From assembly GCF_025725665.1 (NCBI RefSeq), contig NZ_CP107009.1, forward strand, positions 1,612,001 through 1,676,000: a stretch of DNA of 64,000 nucleotides. Reading direction: 5' to 3'. Shown piece after piece: positions 47,320 to 56,687 of this stretch. The notes under the pieces were generated by a model. It did not search any database and was not told the origin of the DNA. It saw only the letters and a program-made list of their open reading frames with translations. A program made the position numbers and the translations under genes. The stretch comes from Halomonas sp. LR3S48 (lineage in GTDB: Bacteria > Pseudomonadota > Gammaproteobacteria > Pseudomonadales > Halomonadaceae). Each line of letters begins with the position of its first letter. Positions within the stretch are counted from its first letter, which is position 1.

Positions 47320-49230
47320 ATGTCCAATTCTGACTGGCTGATCAAGGCTCGTCGGTTCGCTGTTGCCGGTCTATGGGCCGGCCTGCCGTCGTTCGCTTCC
47401 GCTTCAGCAGAGGGCGTCGTCATGCCCACTGCCGGCTGGGGCGTGGTGTTGCTGGTTGTGGTGTCGGTTCTGGTGCTGGCAGGGCTGGCCTATAGACGTC
47501 GACTTTTGAGTGAAGTCGAAAGGCTGCGGGCCAGCCACGAAGAGCTGACGACCATCCTCGACAGCGTCGACGCCTGCATCTACGTCAAGTCGAACGACTT
47601 TCGCTATCTGTATGTCAACCGCAAGGGCAGCGAGATCGTGGGCCTGCCGGCCGAGGCGGTCCTGGGCAAGACCGACAGTGACATCTTCGATTCTGTCACG
47701 GCAGCGGAGCTGCGCTTCAACGACCGACGAGTCCTGGAGCAGGGCGAGAAAGTCGTGGTGGAAGAGGGATACGTGAAGGCCCAGGACGAAACCGTCTTTA
47801 CCTTTCTGTCAATCAAGCTGCCGCTGCGTAGAGCCGATGGCACGATTCGTGCGCTCTGCGGTTTCTCCACTGACGTTACCGAGTACCGCGATATCCAGGA
47901 GAGCAAGCATCGGCTGACATTCTACGATTCGCTGACGGGGCTGCCCAACCGGCGCCTGCTGCTCGACCGGCTGGAAATGGTTGTCAAGGGCTCTCGGCGC
48001 ACTGAGCGCTACGCGGCCCTGCTTTTCATCGATCTGGACGACTTCAAGGTCGTCAACGAGACCCAGGGCCTGCAACGGGGCGACCGATTCCTGCGCCAGG
48101 TGGCGCAGAGGCTGGAAGAGGTCGTGCGCGAGAGCGATACCCTGGCGCGGCTGGGGGCCGATGAATTCGTACTGATGATCCACGACCTCGGCCTCGACGT
48201 GGAGCAAGCGGCCCATGCCGCCGAACGCGTGGCCGAGAAGCTGTTGGGGCAGATCGCGAGCGCCCAGACCGACGACGACCAGGCACTGACCCTGCCCATT
48301 ACGGCGAGTATCGGCATCTCCTTGTTTGCCAACGGCCAGGCGAACGTCGACAGTGCCATGCGTCAAGCGGACATTGCCTTGCAGCAGGCCAAGGCGGCGG
48401 GTGGCAACACCCTGCGCTTCTTCAATGCCGACATGCAGGCCGACGTGATGGAGCGAGTCCATCTCGAGGCCGATCTGCACCAGGCGCTGGCGCGAGATGA
48501 GCTGCGCCTGCACTATCAGGTTCAGGTGGATAATCGGACCGAGGTGACCGGCGTCGAGGCATTGATCCGCTGGGAGCACCCGCGGCGTGGCCTGGTGCCG
48601 CCTGGCCTTTTCATTCCGCTCGCCGAGAAGAATCGGTTGATTCTGCCGATCGGCTACTGGGTGCTCGAGACTGCTTGCCGCCAATTGGCCGCTTGGGCGC
48701 AGGAGAACGGCAAGGAGAAGCTGACGATCGCCGTCAACGTCAGCTCGGTGCAGTTTCACCAGCCCGACTTCGTTGCCCGGGTTCAGCATACCCTGGAGGA
48801 AACGGGCGCCAATCCTGGTCGGCTGGTGCTGGAAGTCACCGAGAGCCTGCTGATGGAAGAGCCGGAGCGTGTGCGCAACATCATGCTGCGCCTGAGCAAG
48901 CTCGGCATACGTTTTTCCCTGGACGATTTCGGTACCGGCTACTCATCGCTGAACTACCTGAAGCGGCTACCCCTGGATGAACTCAAGATCGACAAGTCGT
49001 TCATCGATGGCGTGCTCGACGACCCGGTGGATGCCGCCATCGTCACCACCACGATCACCCTGGCGAACAGTCTCGGTCTCGAAGTGACGGCCGAAGGCGT
49101 CGAGACGGAGGCGCAACACCGCTGGCTGCTGGAACATGGCTGCGAAGCCTTCCAGGGGTATCTGTTCGGACGTCCGTTGGCCCTGGAAGAACTGGCTTTG
49201 ACCGAGCGGGCTTGCTCCCTTCCCACCTGA
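47320..49230 (+). CDS. PAS-GGDEF-EAL protein with degenerate GGDEF motif
   Basis: A 636-aa inner-membrane protein. It has an N-terminal hydrophobic stretch, a second helix (GVVLLVVVSVLVLAGLAY, about 40-58) and a PAS domain (about 65-195). The GGDEF domain motif is LGADEF near residue 279 (Ala for the second Gly), so cyclase activity is doubtful. The EAL domain is intact (VEALIRWEHP near 413; DDFGTGYSSLNYL; AEGVET), so phosphodiesterase activity is likely. This resembles proteins in which GGDEF has become a GTP-sensing module. A purine-rich site (GGGTGACGGG) precedes the ATG. It lies 350 bp downstream of the Csr-type RNA. Confidence 0.9.
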   Translation: MSNSDWLIKARRFAVAGLWAGLPSFASASAEGVVMPTAGWGVVLLVVVSVLVLAGLAYRRRLLSEVERLRASHEELTTILDSVDACIYVKSNDFRYLYVNRKGSEIVGLPAEAVLGKTDSDIFDSVTAAELRFNDRRVLEQGEKVVVEEGYVKAQDETVFTFLSIKLPLRRADGTIRALCGFSTDVTEYRDIQESKHRLTFYDSLTGLPNRRLLLDRLEMVVKGSRRTERYAALLFIDLDDFKVVNETQGLQRGDRFLRQVAQRLEEVVRESDTLARLGADEFVLMIHDLGLDVEQAAHAAERVAEKLLGQIASAQTDDDQALTLPITASIGISLFANGQANVDSAMRQADIALQQAKAAGGNTLRFFNADMQADVMERVHLEADLHQALARDELRLHYQVQVDNRTEVTGVEALIRWEHPRRGLVPPGLFIPLAEKNRLILPIGYWVLETACRQLAAWAQENGKEKLTIAVNVSSVQFHQPDFVARVQHTLEETGANPGRLVLEVTESLLMEEPERVRNIMLRLSKLGIRFSLDDFGTGYSSLNYLKRLPLDELKIDKSFIDGVLDDPVDAAIVTTTITLANSLGLEVTAEGVETEAQHRWLLEHGCEAFQGYLFGRPLALEELALTERACSLPT

Positions 49231-49351
49231 TGAAAGGGAATTGGCGGCCGCCCTTCCTCCTTTTCCTGCCGCTGCTGGGGTAAGCTGGGCGTGTCGTGTC
49301 GCATAGAGGAGCTTGCTTCTCTGCCATGCCTACCATCAAACGGAGAGTTCC

Positions 49352-49777
49352 ATGTCCTTTCGACCCCTGCTTGCCGCTGCCGTGCTGATGTTTCCGCTGT
49401 CAGCCTTGGCCGAAACGCCCAACATCGTGCCGGGCCAGTGGCAGTTCACGAGCACCACTTCGGTGAAGGGTGATGTGCCGATTCCCGACCAGACGGAGAC
49501 CCATCAGGAGTGCATCGTGCAGGGGGATCTCGACGATGCCGACTTCCAGTTTCTCGAAGTGGAGGAGGGCTGCGAGTTGCTGGAGCACAACGTCTCGGCG
49601 GATGGCGTCGATTACAAGATGGTCTGTCGCGCTGAAGGGGGCGAGGCCAATATCGATGGCCGCATGGGCTTTCTGGGTGAGCGCGTCGAGGGCAATGTGA
49701 ACATCGATACCGAATCGCCGATGGGGCAGATGCAACTGGAAACCGCCATCGAGGGCGAGCGTCTCGGCGACTGCTGA
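49352..49777 (+). CDS. Secreted DUF3617-type protein
   Basis: A 141-aa exported protein. The signal peptide MSFRPLLAAAVLMFPLSALA is followed by ETPNIVPGQWQFTSTTSV, the start of the DUF3617 fold. Three Cys residues (QECIV, EGCELL, GDC at the C-terminus) plus one in VCRAE suggest disulfides in the periplasm. Function unknown. CGGAGAG precedes the ATG. A terminator follows, so it is a single gene. Confidence 0.8.
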   Translation: MSFRPLLAAAVLMFPLSALAETPNIVPGQWQFTSTTSVKGDVPIPDQTETHQECIVQGDLDDADFQFLEVEEGCELLEHNVSADGVDYKMVCRAEGGEANIDGRMGFLGERVEGNVNIDTESPMGQMQLETAIEGERLGDC

Positions 49778-49799
49778 GGGTATTTCCGAACAGGAACAC

Positions 49800-49828
49800 A
49801 GGGCCACCCTTCGGGGTGGCCCTGGTCG
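49800..49828 (+). terminator. Terminator of the DUF3617-type gene
   Basis: Perfect 10-bp stem AGGGCCACCC / GGGTGGCCCT with a TTCG loop, 22 bp after the stop, then GGTCGTTT. Confidence 0.85.
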
Positions 49829-49952
49829 TTTGAAGCCGTCGATGCTTGTCCGGTTGACCATCCTGCTTCAGCTGCTATAGCTCTAGTGATTTCCATGGAA
49901 AACGTGTGCTCGTCAGGTGAATGCGGGCACCCGATGCTATTGGAGGGCAGGC

Positions 49953-51749
49953 ATGAGCGAACAAGTCGGCGACTTCATTATCAGGCGCTTGGGTGAGTGG
50001 GGCGTCAAGCGTATCTACGGTTACCCGGGCGATGGCAGCAACGGCATCATGGGAGCCCTGAATCGTGCGGACGAACGCTTCGAGTTCATCCAGGCGCGTC
50101 ATGAGGAGATGGCGGCATTCATGGCTTGTGCCCATGCCAAGTTCACCGGCGAAGTGGGGGTCTGTACCGCGACGTCGGGGCCTGGCGCCATCCACCTGCT
50201 CAATGGGCTCTATGATGCCAAGAAGGACCACCAGCCCGTCGTCGCCATCGTCGGTCAGCAGGCCCGGGCTGCCATGGGGGGCGAGTATCACCAGGAGGTG
50301 GATCTGGTCTCGTTGTTCAAGGATGTCGCGCACGAATTCGTCCATATGGCGACCAGCCCCGCTCAGGTCCGCCATCTGATCGACCGTGCGATCCGCATTG
50401 CGCTGTCGGAACGCACCGTCACCGCCATCATCGTACCCAATGATCTGCAATCGCAGCCGGCCGTGGAAACGCCACCGCATGCCCATGGCACGGTTCATTC
50501 CGGGGTCGGCTATACGCCTCCGCGCGTGGTGCCCCATGAAGAAGAGCTGCGCCGGGCCGCGGCTGTGCTCAACGAGGGCGAGCGTGTGGCAATCCTGGTT
50601 GGTGCCGGGGCGCTGGGCGCCACCGATGAGGTGATTCAGCTCGCGGAGAAGCTGGGGGCCGGCGTGGCCAAGGCGCTGCTCGGGCGTGCGGCGCTGCCCG
50701 ACCACCTGCCTTTCGTGACCGGCTCGATCGGCCTGCTGGGCACCAATGCGAGCTGGGAGATGATGGCCAACTGCGACACGCTGCTGATGATCGGCTCGGG
50801 GTTCCCTTATTCCGAATTTCTGCCCGAGGAGGGGCAGGCACGCGGGGTACAGATCGATATCGACCCGCGCATGCTCAGCATTCGTTATCCGATGGAGGTG
50901 AATCTGGTCGGCGATAGCGCGGGTACGCTGCAGGCCCTGTTGCCGTTGCTGGAGGAGAAGCGCGATCGCTCCTGGCGCGAGCACATCGAGAGCAGCGTTG
51001 CGCAGTGGTGGGACGTGCTCGAGGAGCGCGCCATGGCCGAAGCCAACCCGATCAATCCACAGCGTGTCTTCTGGGAGCTCTCCCCGCGCCTGCCCGATAA
51101 CTGCATCCTGACCTGCGATTCGGGCTCCGCGGCCAACTGGTACGCCCGAGACCTCAAGCTCCGTCGCGGCATGATGGCATCGCTATCCGGCGGTCTGGCG
51201 ACCATGGGCAACGGCGTACCCTATGCCATTGCCGCCAAGTTTGCCTATCCGGACCGTGTCGCCATCGCCCTGGTCGGCGACGGCGCGATGCAGATGAACG
51301 GTTGCGCGGAGCTGATCACCGTCGCCAAGTACTGGCAGCGCTGGAGCGACCCGCGGCTCGTGGTCATGGTGCTCAACAACCAGGACCTCAACCAGGTGAC
51401 CTGGGAGATGCGTGTGATGGAGGGCGATCCCAAGTATGAGGCGTCGCAGGACCTGCCCGATTTCCCCTATGCCCAGTATGCCGAGTTGATCGGCCTGAAG
51501 GGCATACGGGTCACCGAGCCGGATGCGCTGGCCGGTGCCTGGGATCTGGCGTTGAGCGCCGATCGTCCTGTGGTGCTGGAAGTCGTCTCTGACCCCGACG
51601 TGCCGCCGATTCCGCCGCACATCAAGCGCGAGCAGGCCCAGGCCTACATGTCGGCACTGCTGCATGGCGACCCGGATGCGCTGGGTATCGTCAAGGCTTC
51701 GTTCAAGCAGTTCGCACGGGAGTTCGTGCCCAAGGTCCGCCGGCATTGA
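49953..51749 (+). CDS. Thiamine-diphosphate enzyme of the PoxB/acetolactate-synthase family
   Basis: A 598-aa ThDP enzyme. The N-terminal PYR domain has the catalytic Glu in FIQARHEEMAAFMACAHAKFTG. A central domain (about 190-330) could bind FAD or be structural. The C-terminal PP domain has VGDGAMQMNGCAELITVAKYW...VLNNQDLN, the GDG-NN Mg-ThDP motif. The family contains pyruvate oxidase and relatives annotated only as ThDP-requiring proteins; no PoxB-type membrane-binding C-terminal helix is obvious. I do not assign a substrate. GGAGGG precedes the ATG. It stands alone. Confidence 0.88.
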   Translation: MSEQVGDFIIRRLGEWGVKRIYGYPGDGSNGIMGALNRADERFEFIQARHEEMAAFMACAHAKFTGEVGVCTATSGPGAIHLLNGLYDAKKDHQPVVAIVGQQARAAMGGEYHQEVDLVSLFKDVAHEFVHMATSPAQVRHLIDRAIRIALSERTVTAIIVPNDLQSQPAVETPPHAHGTVHSGVGYTPPRVVPHEEELRRAAAVLNEGERVAILVGAGALGATDEVIQLAEKLGAGVAKALLGRAALPDHLPFVTGSIGLLGTNASWEMMANCDTLLMIGSGFPYSEFLPEEGQARGVQIDIDPRMLSIRYPMEVNLVGDSAGTLQALLPLLEEKRDRSWREHIESSVAQWWDVLEERAMAEANPINPQRVFWELSPRLPDNCILTCDSGSAANWYARDLKLRRGMMASLSGGLATMGNGVPYAIAAKFAYPDRVAIALVGDGAMQMNGCAELITVAKYWQRWSDPRLVVMVLNNQDLNQVTWEMRVMEGDPKYEASQDLPDFPYAQYAELIGLKGIRVTEPDALAGAWDLALSADRPVVLEVVSDPDVPPIPPHIKREQAQAYMSALLHGDPDALGIVKASFKQFAREFVPKVRRH

Positions 51750-51817
51750 GAGCGGGTAGAGACGAAAAGCATCCACTCTCGACAGCGCCAGGCGACATCG
51801 CGGTTGCCGGTGCAGCG

Positions 51818-54800
51818 TTAGCGATCGGCTCTTGCGGACGTTGTCGTCTCGCTGGGCGCCTGCGCCATTTCCTCCTCCAGGCGGCGGCGTACGATACCGG
51901 GCGAGCCGGTATGGCGGGCCAGCAGGTCATAGGCCACCGGCACCACGAACAGCGTGAAGAAGGTGGCGGCTGCCACGCCGGCCATGATCACCGTGCCGAT
52001 CACCATGCGCGATTCGGCCCCGGCCCCGGTGGAGACGATCAGCGGGATGGAGCCGGCCATGGTGGTGACGGCAGTCATCAGGATCGGGCGCAGGCGCGTC
52101 ACCGAGGCCTCTAGCAGGGCATCGCGGAAAGCGAAACCCTGGTCGCGTAGCTGGTTGGCGAACTCCACGATCAGGATGCCGTTCTTGGCCGCCAGCCCGA
52201 TCAGCATCACCAGTCCCACCTGGCTGTAGATATTCAGCGACTGGCCGGTGATCAACAGGCCGAACAGGGCACCGCTCATCGCCAGCGGCACGGTGAGCAT
52301 GATCACGAAGGGGTGCACGAAGCTCTCGAACTGTGCCGCCAGCACCAGGAACACCACCAGGGCGCCCAGGACCAGCAGGAAGGTGGTGGCGCCGCTGGCC
52401 TCGCGGTAATCCCGGGACGGACCGTCGACGTTGGTCTGGGCCTCAGGGGGCAGGATCTCGGCGGCCATCTGCTCCAGGTACTCAAGCGCCTCGCCCAGCG
52501 GATAGCCATCCACGAGGTTGGCCTCGATGGTGATGGAGCGGACCCGGTTGAAGCGATTGAGCGTGCTGGCGCCGGCGAAGTCGGTCAGCGTGACCAGGCT
52601 TGCCAGGGGGATCAGCTCGCCCGAACGGGCCGAGCGTACCTGGATGTTGTCCAGCGCGCGCGGGCTGCTCTGCCTGGCCCGGTCGCCCTCGACGATGACG
52701 TCGTACTCCTCGCCGTTGTCGATGTAACGGGTCACGTTGCGCCCACCCAGCATGACCTCCAGGGTACGCCCTATCTCGCTCACCGTGACCCCGAGCGACG
52801 CCGCGCGCTCGTAGTCGATCTCCACGCGCAGCTGCGGCTGGGTTTCGCGGTAGTCGCTCTCCAGGCCTGCCAGGCGTGGGTTGTGCTCACGAATGTGCTC
52901 GAGCATCAGATCGCGCCATTCGGCGAGCTGGTCAAAGGTGCCGCCGCCGAGGACGAACTGCACCGGCTTCTCGACGCGTTGGCCGAAGCCCTGGCGCATG
53001 ATGGGAACAGCCTGGACACCGGGAAGGTCGGCCAGGCGCTGGCGCACCTCGTCCATGATTTCCCAGGCGCTGCGGCGCGTTCCCCATTCGGCCATGTTGA
53101 TGATGGCGAAGCCGCCGTTGAAATTCTCGATGTTGCCGAAGCCGCGCGGGGCGCGCACCACCACACGCTCGAGTTCACCCGAGTCCACCATCGGCTGCAG
53201 GCGCAGCTCGATCTCGTCCATGTAGTCCATCATGTAGTCGAAGGTGGCGCCCTCGGGGCCGTTGATCAGAATGAAGAAGTTGCCGCGATCCTCGCGAGGT
53301 GTGTACTCATTGGGAATCTGTTCGGCCATCCACAGGGTGGCGACGATCAGGGCGACGAATACGGCCAGCACGGCCAGGCGTGCCTTGAACACCGCTTCCA
53401 GCAGGGCGCGGTAGATTCGTTGCGACAATTCGAGCAGCCACTGCACGCCACGTGCCGTGGCGCTGTCGCCCATGCCGGGCTTGAGTATCTTCGAGGCCAT
53501 CATCGGCGTGAGGGTGAGCGCCAGCAGGGTGGAAATGGCCACGGCCGCCGCCATGGTCAGGGCGAACTCGGAGAACAGTCGGCCGATGTCGCCCTGCAGG
53601 AAGCTGAGCGGCACGAACACCGCGATCAGCACCAGGGTGGTGGCGATGACGGCAAAGGCGATCTGTCGGGTGCCGCGGAAGGCCGCTACCAGTGGCGTCT
53701 CCCCATAGTCGTGCATGCGCCGATTGATGTTTTCCAACACCACGATGGCGTCGTCGACGATCAGGCCGATGGCCAGCACCAGCGCCAGCAGCGTGAGAAG
53801 GTTGATCGAAAAGCCCATGACCGCAAGCGCGCTGAACGAGCCAATGATGGCGATGGGTACCGTCACTGCGGGCACCAGGGTGGTGCGGATGTTGCCCAGG
53901 AACATGAAGATCACCACCACCACCAGCCCCATGGCGATGAACAGCGTCAGCACCACCTGCTGGATGGCGCCGGCCACGAATACCGAGGCGTCGAAGTTCA
54001 GGCTCAACTGCATGCCCTCGGGCAGGGTGGCTTGCAGCCGTTCCATCTCCGCCTGGACGCCCTGGGAGAGTTCCAGCACGTTGGCAGTGGACTGCATCAT
54101 CATGCCGAGCCCCACCATGGGCACCCCGTTGGCGCGAAAGATCGAACGGTCGTCCACCGAGCCGACCTCGACCCGGGCCACGTCGCCCAGGCGTATCAGG
54201 TAGCCGTCGCTGCCCTGGTCGATGGCCAGGCGCTGGAAGTCTTCCGCCGCGGCGAAGCTGCGCGGCAGGCGCACGATAAACTGACGCTCACGGGATTCGA
54301 TGGAGCCGGCCGGTAATTCGACGTTCTCGGCGCGCAGGGCGTTCTCCACGTCGCCGACGGTGAGGTTGCGCGCCGCCAGGGCGTTGCGGTCGACCCATAC
54401 CCGCATGGCATAGTCGCTGCCGCCCCCCACGCGTACCCGGGCCACGCCGGGTTGCACCGAGAGTCGGTCGGCGAGGTAGCGGTTGGCGTAGTCGGTCAGC
54501 TCCGGTATGGAGTAACCCTCGCCGGAAAGGCTCAGCCACAGTACGACATCCTCGCTGGAGTCGGTCTTCTGTACCTCGGGCGGGTCGGCATCGTCGGGCA
54601 GGTTGCGCTGGGCGCCACTGATTCGGTCACGCACGTCGTTGGCCGCGGCGTCTATGTCCATCTCGAGATTGAATTCGATATCGATCCGCGAGCGGCCGTC
54701 CTCGCTCGACGAGGTCACCACCTCGATGCCTTCGATGCCGGCGATACGGTCCTCCAGCACCTGGGTGATGCGCGACTCGACCACGTTGGCCGCCGCGCCG

Positions 54801-54955
54801 GGGTAGCGGGTGTCGATGCTGACCACCGGCGGGTCGATGGAGGGATACTCCTGCAGCGAGAGCCGTTGCAGGGAGAGCAGGCCGAAGGCGACGATCAGCA
54901 GCGCCAGTACCGTCGCCAGCACCGGCCGCTGAACGGAGATATCGGACAGGCGCAT
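51818..54955 (-). CDS. RND multidrug efflux permease (HAE-1-like)
   Basis: Complete inner-membrane RND pump of 1045 aa. It opens MRLSDISVQRPVLATVLALLIVAFG, has the TM4 proton-relay signature GLIVDDAIVVLENINRRMHDYGE with both Asp residues, and the matching C-terminal bundle (GLVMLIGLAAKNGILIVEFANQLRDQG). Two large periplasmic porter regions are present (about 40-330, 560-860). Its ATG overlaps the adaptor stop (TGATG), so translation is coupled. No outer-membrane channel gene is adjacent. Confidence 0.95.
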   Translation of the reverse strand: MRLSDISVQRPVLATVLALLIVAFGLLSLQRLSLQEYPSIDPPVVSIDTRYPGAAANVVESRITQVLEDRIAGIEGIEVVTSSSEDGRSRIDIEFNLEMDIDAAANDVRDRISGAQRNLPDDADPPEVQKTDSSEDVVLWLSLSGEGYSIPELTDYANRYLADRLSVQPGVARVRVGGGSDYAMRVWVDRNALAARNLTVGDVENALRAENVELPAGSIESRERQFIVRLPRSFAAAEDFQRLAIDQGSDGYLIRLGDVARVEVGSVDDRSIFRANGVPMVGLGMMMQSTANVLELSQGVQAEMERLQATLPEGMQLSLNFDASVFVAGAIQQVVLTLFIAMGLVVVVIFMFLGNIRTTLVPAVTVPIAIIGSFSALAVMGFSINLLTLLALVLAIGLIVDDAIVVLENINRRMHDYGETPLVAAFRGTRQIAFAVIATTLVLIAVFVPLSFLQGDIGRLFSEFALTMAAAVAISTLLALTLTPMMASKILKPGMGDSATARGVQWLLELSQRIYRALLEAVFKARLAVLAVFVALIVATLWMAEQIPNEYTPREDRGNFFILINGPEGATFDYMMDYMDEIELRLQPMVDSGELERVVVRAPRGFGNIENFNGGFAIINMAEWGTRRSAWEIMDEVRQRLADLPGVQAVPIMRQGFGQRVEKPVQFVLGGGTFDQLAEWRDLMLEHIREHNPRLAGLESDYRETQPQLRVEIDYERAASLGVTVSEIGRTLEVMLGGRNVTRYIDNGEEYDVIVEGDRARQSSPRALDNIQVRSARSGELIPLASLVTLTDFAGASTLNRFNRVRSITIEANLVDGYPLGEALEYLEQMAAEILPPEAQTNVDGPSRDYREASGATTFLLVLGALVVFLVLAAQFESFVHPFVIMLTVPLAMSGALFGLLITGQSLNIYSQVGLVMLIGLAAKNGILIVEFANQLRDQGFAFRDALLEASVTRLRPILMTAVTTMAGSIPLIVSTGAGAESRMVIGTVIMAGVAAATFFTLFVVPVAYDLLARHTGSPGIVRRRLEEEMAQAPSETTTSARADR

Positions 54956-56097
54956 CAGGCGCCACCCTCGCCGCGATTCGCTTCGAGAATCTCGCGGATG
55001 GCGTTCTCCTCGCTGGCGATGCCCAGCAGGCGGACGTAATCACCCTCCCGGGCACGCTGTACTCCATGGGAGACCACCAGTTCATCGACCTCGAGCCCCT
55101 CGAGTATCTCGGCCTGGCCGATCCGGCGCTCGCCGACGCGCACTTCGCGCCGCTCCAGGCGGTTCTCGTCGGCCTCGTCGATCACCAGCACGTATTGACG
55201 GTCGCCGCTGGGAATCAGCGCCGACTCCGGCACCACCACGGCCTGCCGTGGGCTGCGCTGCAGCACCACCTCCATCAGCATGCCGGGGCGCAGGCGCAGG
55301 TCGGGGTTGTCGATCTCGGCGCGTACCGTGACGCTGCGGCTGACGGGGTCGACCCGCGAGCCGATGCTGGCCACTTCGCCTTCGAAGCGTTCGTCGGGAA
55401 AGGCCACGCTGCGTGCCGTCAGGTGGAGCCCGGGCGCGAGGATCGCCAGGTAGACTTCCGGCACGCTGAAGTCGAGCTTCATCACGTCGAGCTTGTCCAG
55501 CGTGACCAGTTCGGTGCCGGGGGTGACCAGGCTGCCCAGGCTGATGTTGCGAAAGCCCACCACGCCGTCGAAGGGAGCGCGCAGGCGGTAGTTGGTCAGC
55601 CGTGCCTCCAGCGCCTGGATTTCCGCTTCCACCTGGCGCAGTCGCGCCTGACTGTCCTCCACGTCGGCGCGTGGCGCCATGTTGCGGCTCTGCAGCTGGC
55701 TCAGGCGGTCCACTGCACTGCGACGCTCGTCGCGCAGGGCCTGGGCGACACGCAACTGGGCGCGCTCTTCGCCGTCTTCCAGCCGGATCAGAAGTTGGCC
55801 GGCCTCGACGATCTCGCCATCGTGAAAGTTCAGCTCGGCGACGATCTCGGTCACCGTGGCCGATAGCGTCACGCTCTCGTCGGCGCGCAGGGTACCGAGC
55901 GCCTCAAGGGGGTCGGACCAGGGCTGGAGGTCGGCACGGGCGCCGATCACGGCGGTGCGTTCCTGGGCGGCCACGGGCAGGCTGGCGGCAAGGGCGAGAG
56001 TAAGAGCGGCGGTAAGAGTGGCGGGCAGGCACACCCGAACGAGCAGCGAAGCCAGCCGCCGGGCCGGTACAAGAGGAGAAAGGGGCGATGTGTTCAT
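54955..56097 (-). CDS. RND periplasmic adaptor (membrane fusion protein)
   Basis: A 380-aa adaptor. A long N-terminal signal region ends ASLPVAAQ. The split lipoyl domain (SATVTEIVAELNFHDGEIVEAGQLLIRLEDGEE and YRLRAPFDGVVGFRNISLGSLVTPG) flanks a coiled-coil hairpin at about 110-165. Beta-barrel and membrane-proximal domains follow. No lipobox Cys is seen, so it is anchored by an uncleaved signal or is soluble. It is co-transcribed with the permease. Confidence 0.93.
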   Translation of the reverse strand: MNTSPLSPLVPARRLASLLVRVCLPATLTAALTLALAASLPVAAQERTAVIGARADLQPWSDPLEALGTLRADESVTLSATVTEIVAELNFHDGEIVEAGQLLIRLEDGEERAQLRVAQALRDERRSAVDRLSQLQSRNMAPRADVEDSQARLRQVEAEIQALEARLTNYRLRAPFDGVVGFRNISLGSLVTPGTELVTLDKLDVMKLDFSVPEVYLAILAPGLHLTARSVAFPDERFEGEVASIGSRVDPVSRSVTVRAEIDNPDLRLRPGMLMEVVLQRSPRQAVVVPESALIPSGDRQYVLVIDEADENRLERREVRVGERRIGQAEILEGLEVDELVVSHGVQRAREGDYVRLLGIASEENAIREILEANRGEGGA

Positions 56098-56435
56098 GGG
56101 GGCTCTTGTCGTGGTTCGTCAGGCGCGAGAGGACGCCGCTTCCGTGGGCGCTTCCTTGACAGCCTACTCATCTTGTCGGCATCGAATGTGACAACAAATT
56201 CGCAATATCCGTTCTACTTCGGGTTTTCGACTGTATAGCCCTTGTACAGGGAAATCAATTTGTGCGCTAACGCGCACCTCATTCCTCTCTTCCGCAAGAT
56301 CCTTCCATTGCTTTGCAAGATTCTCCAAGCGTAACCGCATTGTAACGACGATGCTGAGTCACGTGAGCCGGGGCCAGCGGCACCGGTTCCCGACAACAGC
56401 AAGCTTGAATAAGAAACCTGATTGGGAGAAAGACC
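56098..56435. other. Divergent promoter region between the RND pump and flp
   Basis: 338 bp, visibly richer in A+T than the surroundings and without a credible gene. It contains the perfect inverted repeat GTGCGC-TAAC-GCGCAC (56262-56277) and a looser one, CTGTA...TACAG (56231-56249). The segment near 56390-56435 leads into the flp ribosome site GGGAGAA. Confidence 0.55.
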
Positions 56436-56612
56436 ATGAGCAAGCTGATGCAGGGTATCGAGCGCTTCTGGCGCGAGGAAGAGGGTACCGAGGTTGTGGA
56501 GTGGGCCTTGGTGGGGGGGTTGATTGTGGCTGCTGGTGCTGGGGTTTATGCCCTTATAGGGGCTCGAGTAGCGGTGCTTATGGGACAGCTTCAGGCTGCT
56601 ATTGGAGCCTGA
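56436..56612 (+). CDS. flp: Flp-family type IVb pilin
   Basis: A 58-aa prepilin, short enough to be missed by size cut-offs: MSKLMQGIERFWREEEG / TEVVEWALVGGLIVAAG. The leader ends in Gly followed four residues later by Glu (G-TEVV-E), the type IVb cleavage site cut by the CpaA/TadV peptidase. Trp follows Glu where Tyr is typical. The hydrophobic helix forms the pilus core. GGGAGAAAGACC precedes the ATG. It is first of the tad/flp locus and followed by a hairpin, consistent with high pilin mRNA levels. Confidence 0.92.
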   Translation: MSKLMQGIERFWREEEGTEVVEWALVGGLIVAAGAGVYALIGARVAVLMGQLQAAIGA

Positions 56613-56636
56613 TTTCCTGTCTCGATTTATGCACAG

Positions 56637-56663
56637 AAGAGGGTGTCAGTTTTGCACCCTCTT
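56637..56663 (+). terminator. Hairpin between flp and cpaA
   Basis: Perfect 9-bp stem AAGAGGGTG / CACCCTCTT with loop TCAGTTTTG, 25 bp after the flp stop, followed by AATAAATTT rather than a clean T-run. It probably terminates part of the transcripts or stabilises the flp mRNA. Confidence 0.6.
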
Positions 56664-56687
56664 AATAAATTTCTACAGAGGTGTTCG

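Noticed and set aside
52313-54316. 667-codon open frame on the plus strand opposite the RND permease
   Set aside because: It is the complement of a complete, well-conserved RND pump; its composition is His/Gln-rich and it has no start signals.
56214-56402. 62-codon minus-strand frame in the RND-flp gap
   Set aside because: There is no ribosome site and no similarity to known proteins, and it spans the inverted repeats of a promoter region.
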